Shown in pieces: positions 5,439 through 6,321 of a stretch of DNA of 6,321 nucleotides (the stretch's first letter is position 1; each line of letters starts with the position of its first letter). The notes beneath the pieces are model-generated. The model had not been told where the DNA came from. It did no database searches and saw only the letters and a list, made by a program, of their open reading frames with translations. Both the position numbers and the translations under genes were made by a program. This DNA is from RGIG6353 sp045535585 (GTDB lineage Bacteria > Bacillota > Clostridia > Oscillospirales > SIG627). Location: assembly GCA_045535585.1 (NCBI GenBank), contig JAZSLY010000066.1, positions 1 to 6,321 on the forward strand, in the 5' to 3' direction.

Positions 5439-6146
5439 CTACTTTTTACTGCTTTTCGTTGCTTCGGGCAAAACCTCGGGAACAACACCTAAAACGGAAA
5501 CGTTGAATATGTTCGTTATATCAGAAAGCGTCTTGACTCTGACGTCGAGGGTATAAACGATGATGAAGATGAAGGAGGAAATAACCGCTCCGATAATAAA
5601 GCCTAAAAGGGTATTTTGCGTAATGTTGGGATACGATGAGTTGACGGGGAATTGAGGGTCGTCAATCAAATCGATCTGGTTTAACATATTGAGGTCGGTG
5701 TAATATAGCGACTTGTTGATAGCACAGTCGGAAATCGTTCTTGCAAGCTCGTAGGAAAGCTCTGGCGTTTGGGTGGTTACCTGAATATAAAATGCCGCGG
5801 ACTCCGAGGAGGACGCCTTGATAGAGGTAACCGACTTAATCTGACTTGAGGTCATTTTGCTGTCGGGATTCTTTTCGTTGTACGCATCGGCAACTTCCTT
5901 GAAGAAATTCGTGGTGTCGAAAATTTCAAGATATGAGTTCTTGGCGTCTATTACGAAAGAAGCCTCCGAGTTCTTATTTTGCGTCGGGTCAATAAAAACT
6001 AAAAACTTCGACGTGGAAGTAAATCTTTCGCTGATAAAAAAGCTGCTGTAAACGAAGGCGAGCAGGGCAGTAATCAGCGCAATAAGAATTATGAATTTCA
6101 GCTTTTTAACTAAAAGTGAATAGATTTTGGATAAATCAAGCTCCAT
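5439..6146 (-). CDS. Wzz/CpsC-type polysaccharide co-polymerase and kinase activator
   Basis: 235 residues from this start. It has a short cytoplasmic N-terminus (MELDLSKIYSLLVKK), membrane segment 1 at about 18-38, an extracytoplasmic domain at about 39-175, membrane segment 2 at about 177-200 and a cytoplasmic tail that should contact the kinase. The Pro-containing stretch before segment 2 (DDPQFPVNSSYP, P164, P167, P173) is the Wzz-family signature. Such proteins set polysaccharide chain length and activate the partner BY-kinase. It is first in the operon, 17 bases before the kinase. The frame is open to a TTG at 6173, but AAAGGAG (6154-6160), seven bases before ATG 6146, fixes the start and would be coding otherwise. 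No glycosyltransferase or phosphatase gene lies in this window. Confidence 0.9.
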   Translation of the reverse strand: MELDLSKIYSLLVKKLKFIILIALITALLAFVYSSFFISERFTSTSKFLVFIDPTQNKNSEASFVIDAKNSYLEIFDTTNFFKEVADAYNEKNPDSKMTSSQIKSVTSIKASSSESAAFYIQVTTQTPELSYELARTISDCAINKSLYYTDLNMLNQIDLIDDPQFPVNSSYPNITQNTLLGFIIGAVISSFIFIIVYTLDVRVKTLSDITNIFNVSVLGVVPEVLPEATKSSKK

Positions 6147-6153
6147 AATTGTT

Positions 6154-6160
6154 CTCCTTT
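6154..6160 (-). promoter_or_regulatory. Ribosome binding site of the co-polymerase gene
   Basis: AAAGGAG with seven bases to ATG 6146; it decides between this ATG and the TTG at 6173. Confidence 0.8.
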
Positions 6161-6187
6161 GGCATATACTCAAATTTATACAATTTT

Positions 6188-6216
6188 ATTATATCATCAA
6201 ATTTTAAAAAAAGCAA
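6188..6216 (-). promoter_or_regulatory. Probable promoter of the co-polymerase/kinase operon
   Basis: Perfect TATAAT (6193-6188) preceded by TG plus one base (extended -10), and TTGCTT (6216-6211) 17 bases upstream. Transcription would start near 6181, leaving about 35 bases of leader. A perfect TTGACA lies further upstream (6258-6253), but without a good -10 at the right distance. Confidence 0.6.
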
Positions 6217-6305
6217 CCCGAAAAACAAATAAATATTTAAAAAGTGTAGGTTTGTCAATGATGTGTTACAAATTTAGAAAACTTCACCATTAGATAAAAA
6301 GGCAT

Positions 6306-6314
6306 TGATATAAT
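6306..6314 (+). promoter_or_regulatory. Possible outward-facing extended -10 element
   Basis: TGATATAAT on the plus strand is a perfect extended -10 pointing out of the window to the right. No good -35 is seen, though extended -10 promoters can do without one. It may serve a divergent gene beyond 6321; this is tentative. Confidence 0.25.
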
Positions 6315-6321
6315 CGACAGG

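Noticed and set aside
6313..6319. Spo0A-box-like TGTCGAT on the minus strand
   Set aside because: A single 6/7 match at the window edge, without a second box or a clearly placed target promoter; chance is likely.

Overview
The window looks like part of a low-to-moderate GC Clostridia-type Bacillota chromosome. The evidence is GGAGG-type ribosome binding sites, AT-rich intergenic DNA with recognisable TATAAT boxes, a SigH-like sporulation/stationary-phase sigma factor, a Clostridia-style CxxC zinc-ribbon protein and a CpsC/CpsD-type polysaccharide co-polymerase/tyrosine-kinase pair. A gut Oscillospiraceae/Ruminococcaceae-like host is plausible, but this is inference. No phage, transposase, CRISPR, tRNA or rRNA was seen.

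All six supported genes lie on the minus strand, so transcription runs right to left. At the right, an AT-rich region (about 6147-6321) holds an extended -10 promoter for a two-gene operon: a Wzz/CpsC-type membrane protein, then a CpsD/CapB-type tyrosine kinase. The operon closes with a strong hairpin terminator (4617-4662). Immediately after it comes a second promoter with a dyad over its -10 box, driving the sigH-like gene. Next is a 4x CxxC zinc-ribbon gene with a possibly structured leader and its own terminator (3511-3545). After a 293-base gap comes an operon of rlmB (23S rRNA 2'-O-methyltransferase) and an 802-residue membrane protein. That protein looks like a P-type ATPase that has lost its catalytic motifs.

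The nearness of rlmB and sigH recalls the rlmB-rae1-sigH order of Bacillus, so this is probably an ancestral housekeeping neighbourhood with an exopolysaccharide control pair beside it.

The least ordinary features are the catalytically degenerate P-type ATPase-like protein with a long acidic tail, and a 40-base repeat (37/40 identical) in inverted orientation on both sides of the rlmB/ATPase-like unit. Each copy ends in a terminator hairpin pointing inwards. Three gene starts are best moved downstream of the longest reading frame: sigma factor to 4541, kinase to 5421, co-polymerase to 6146.
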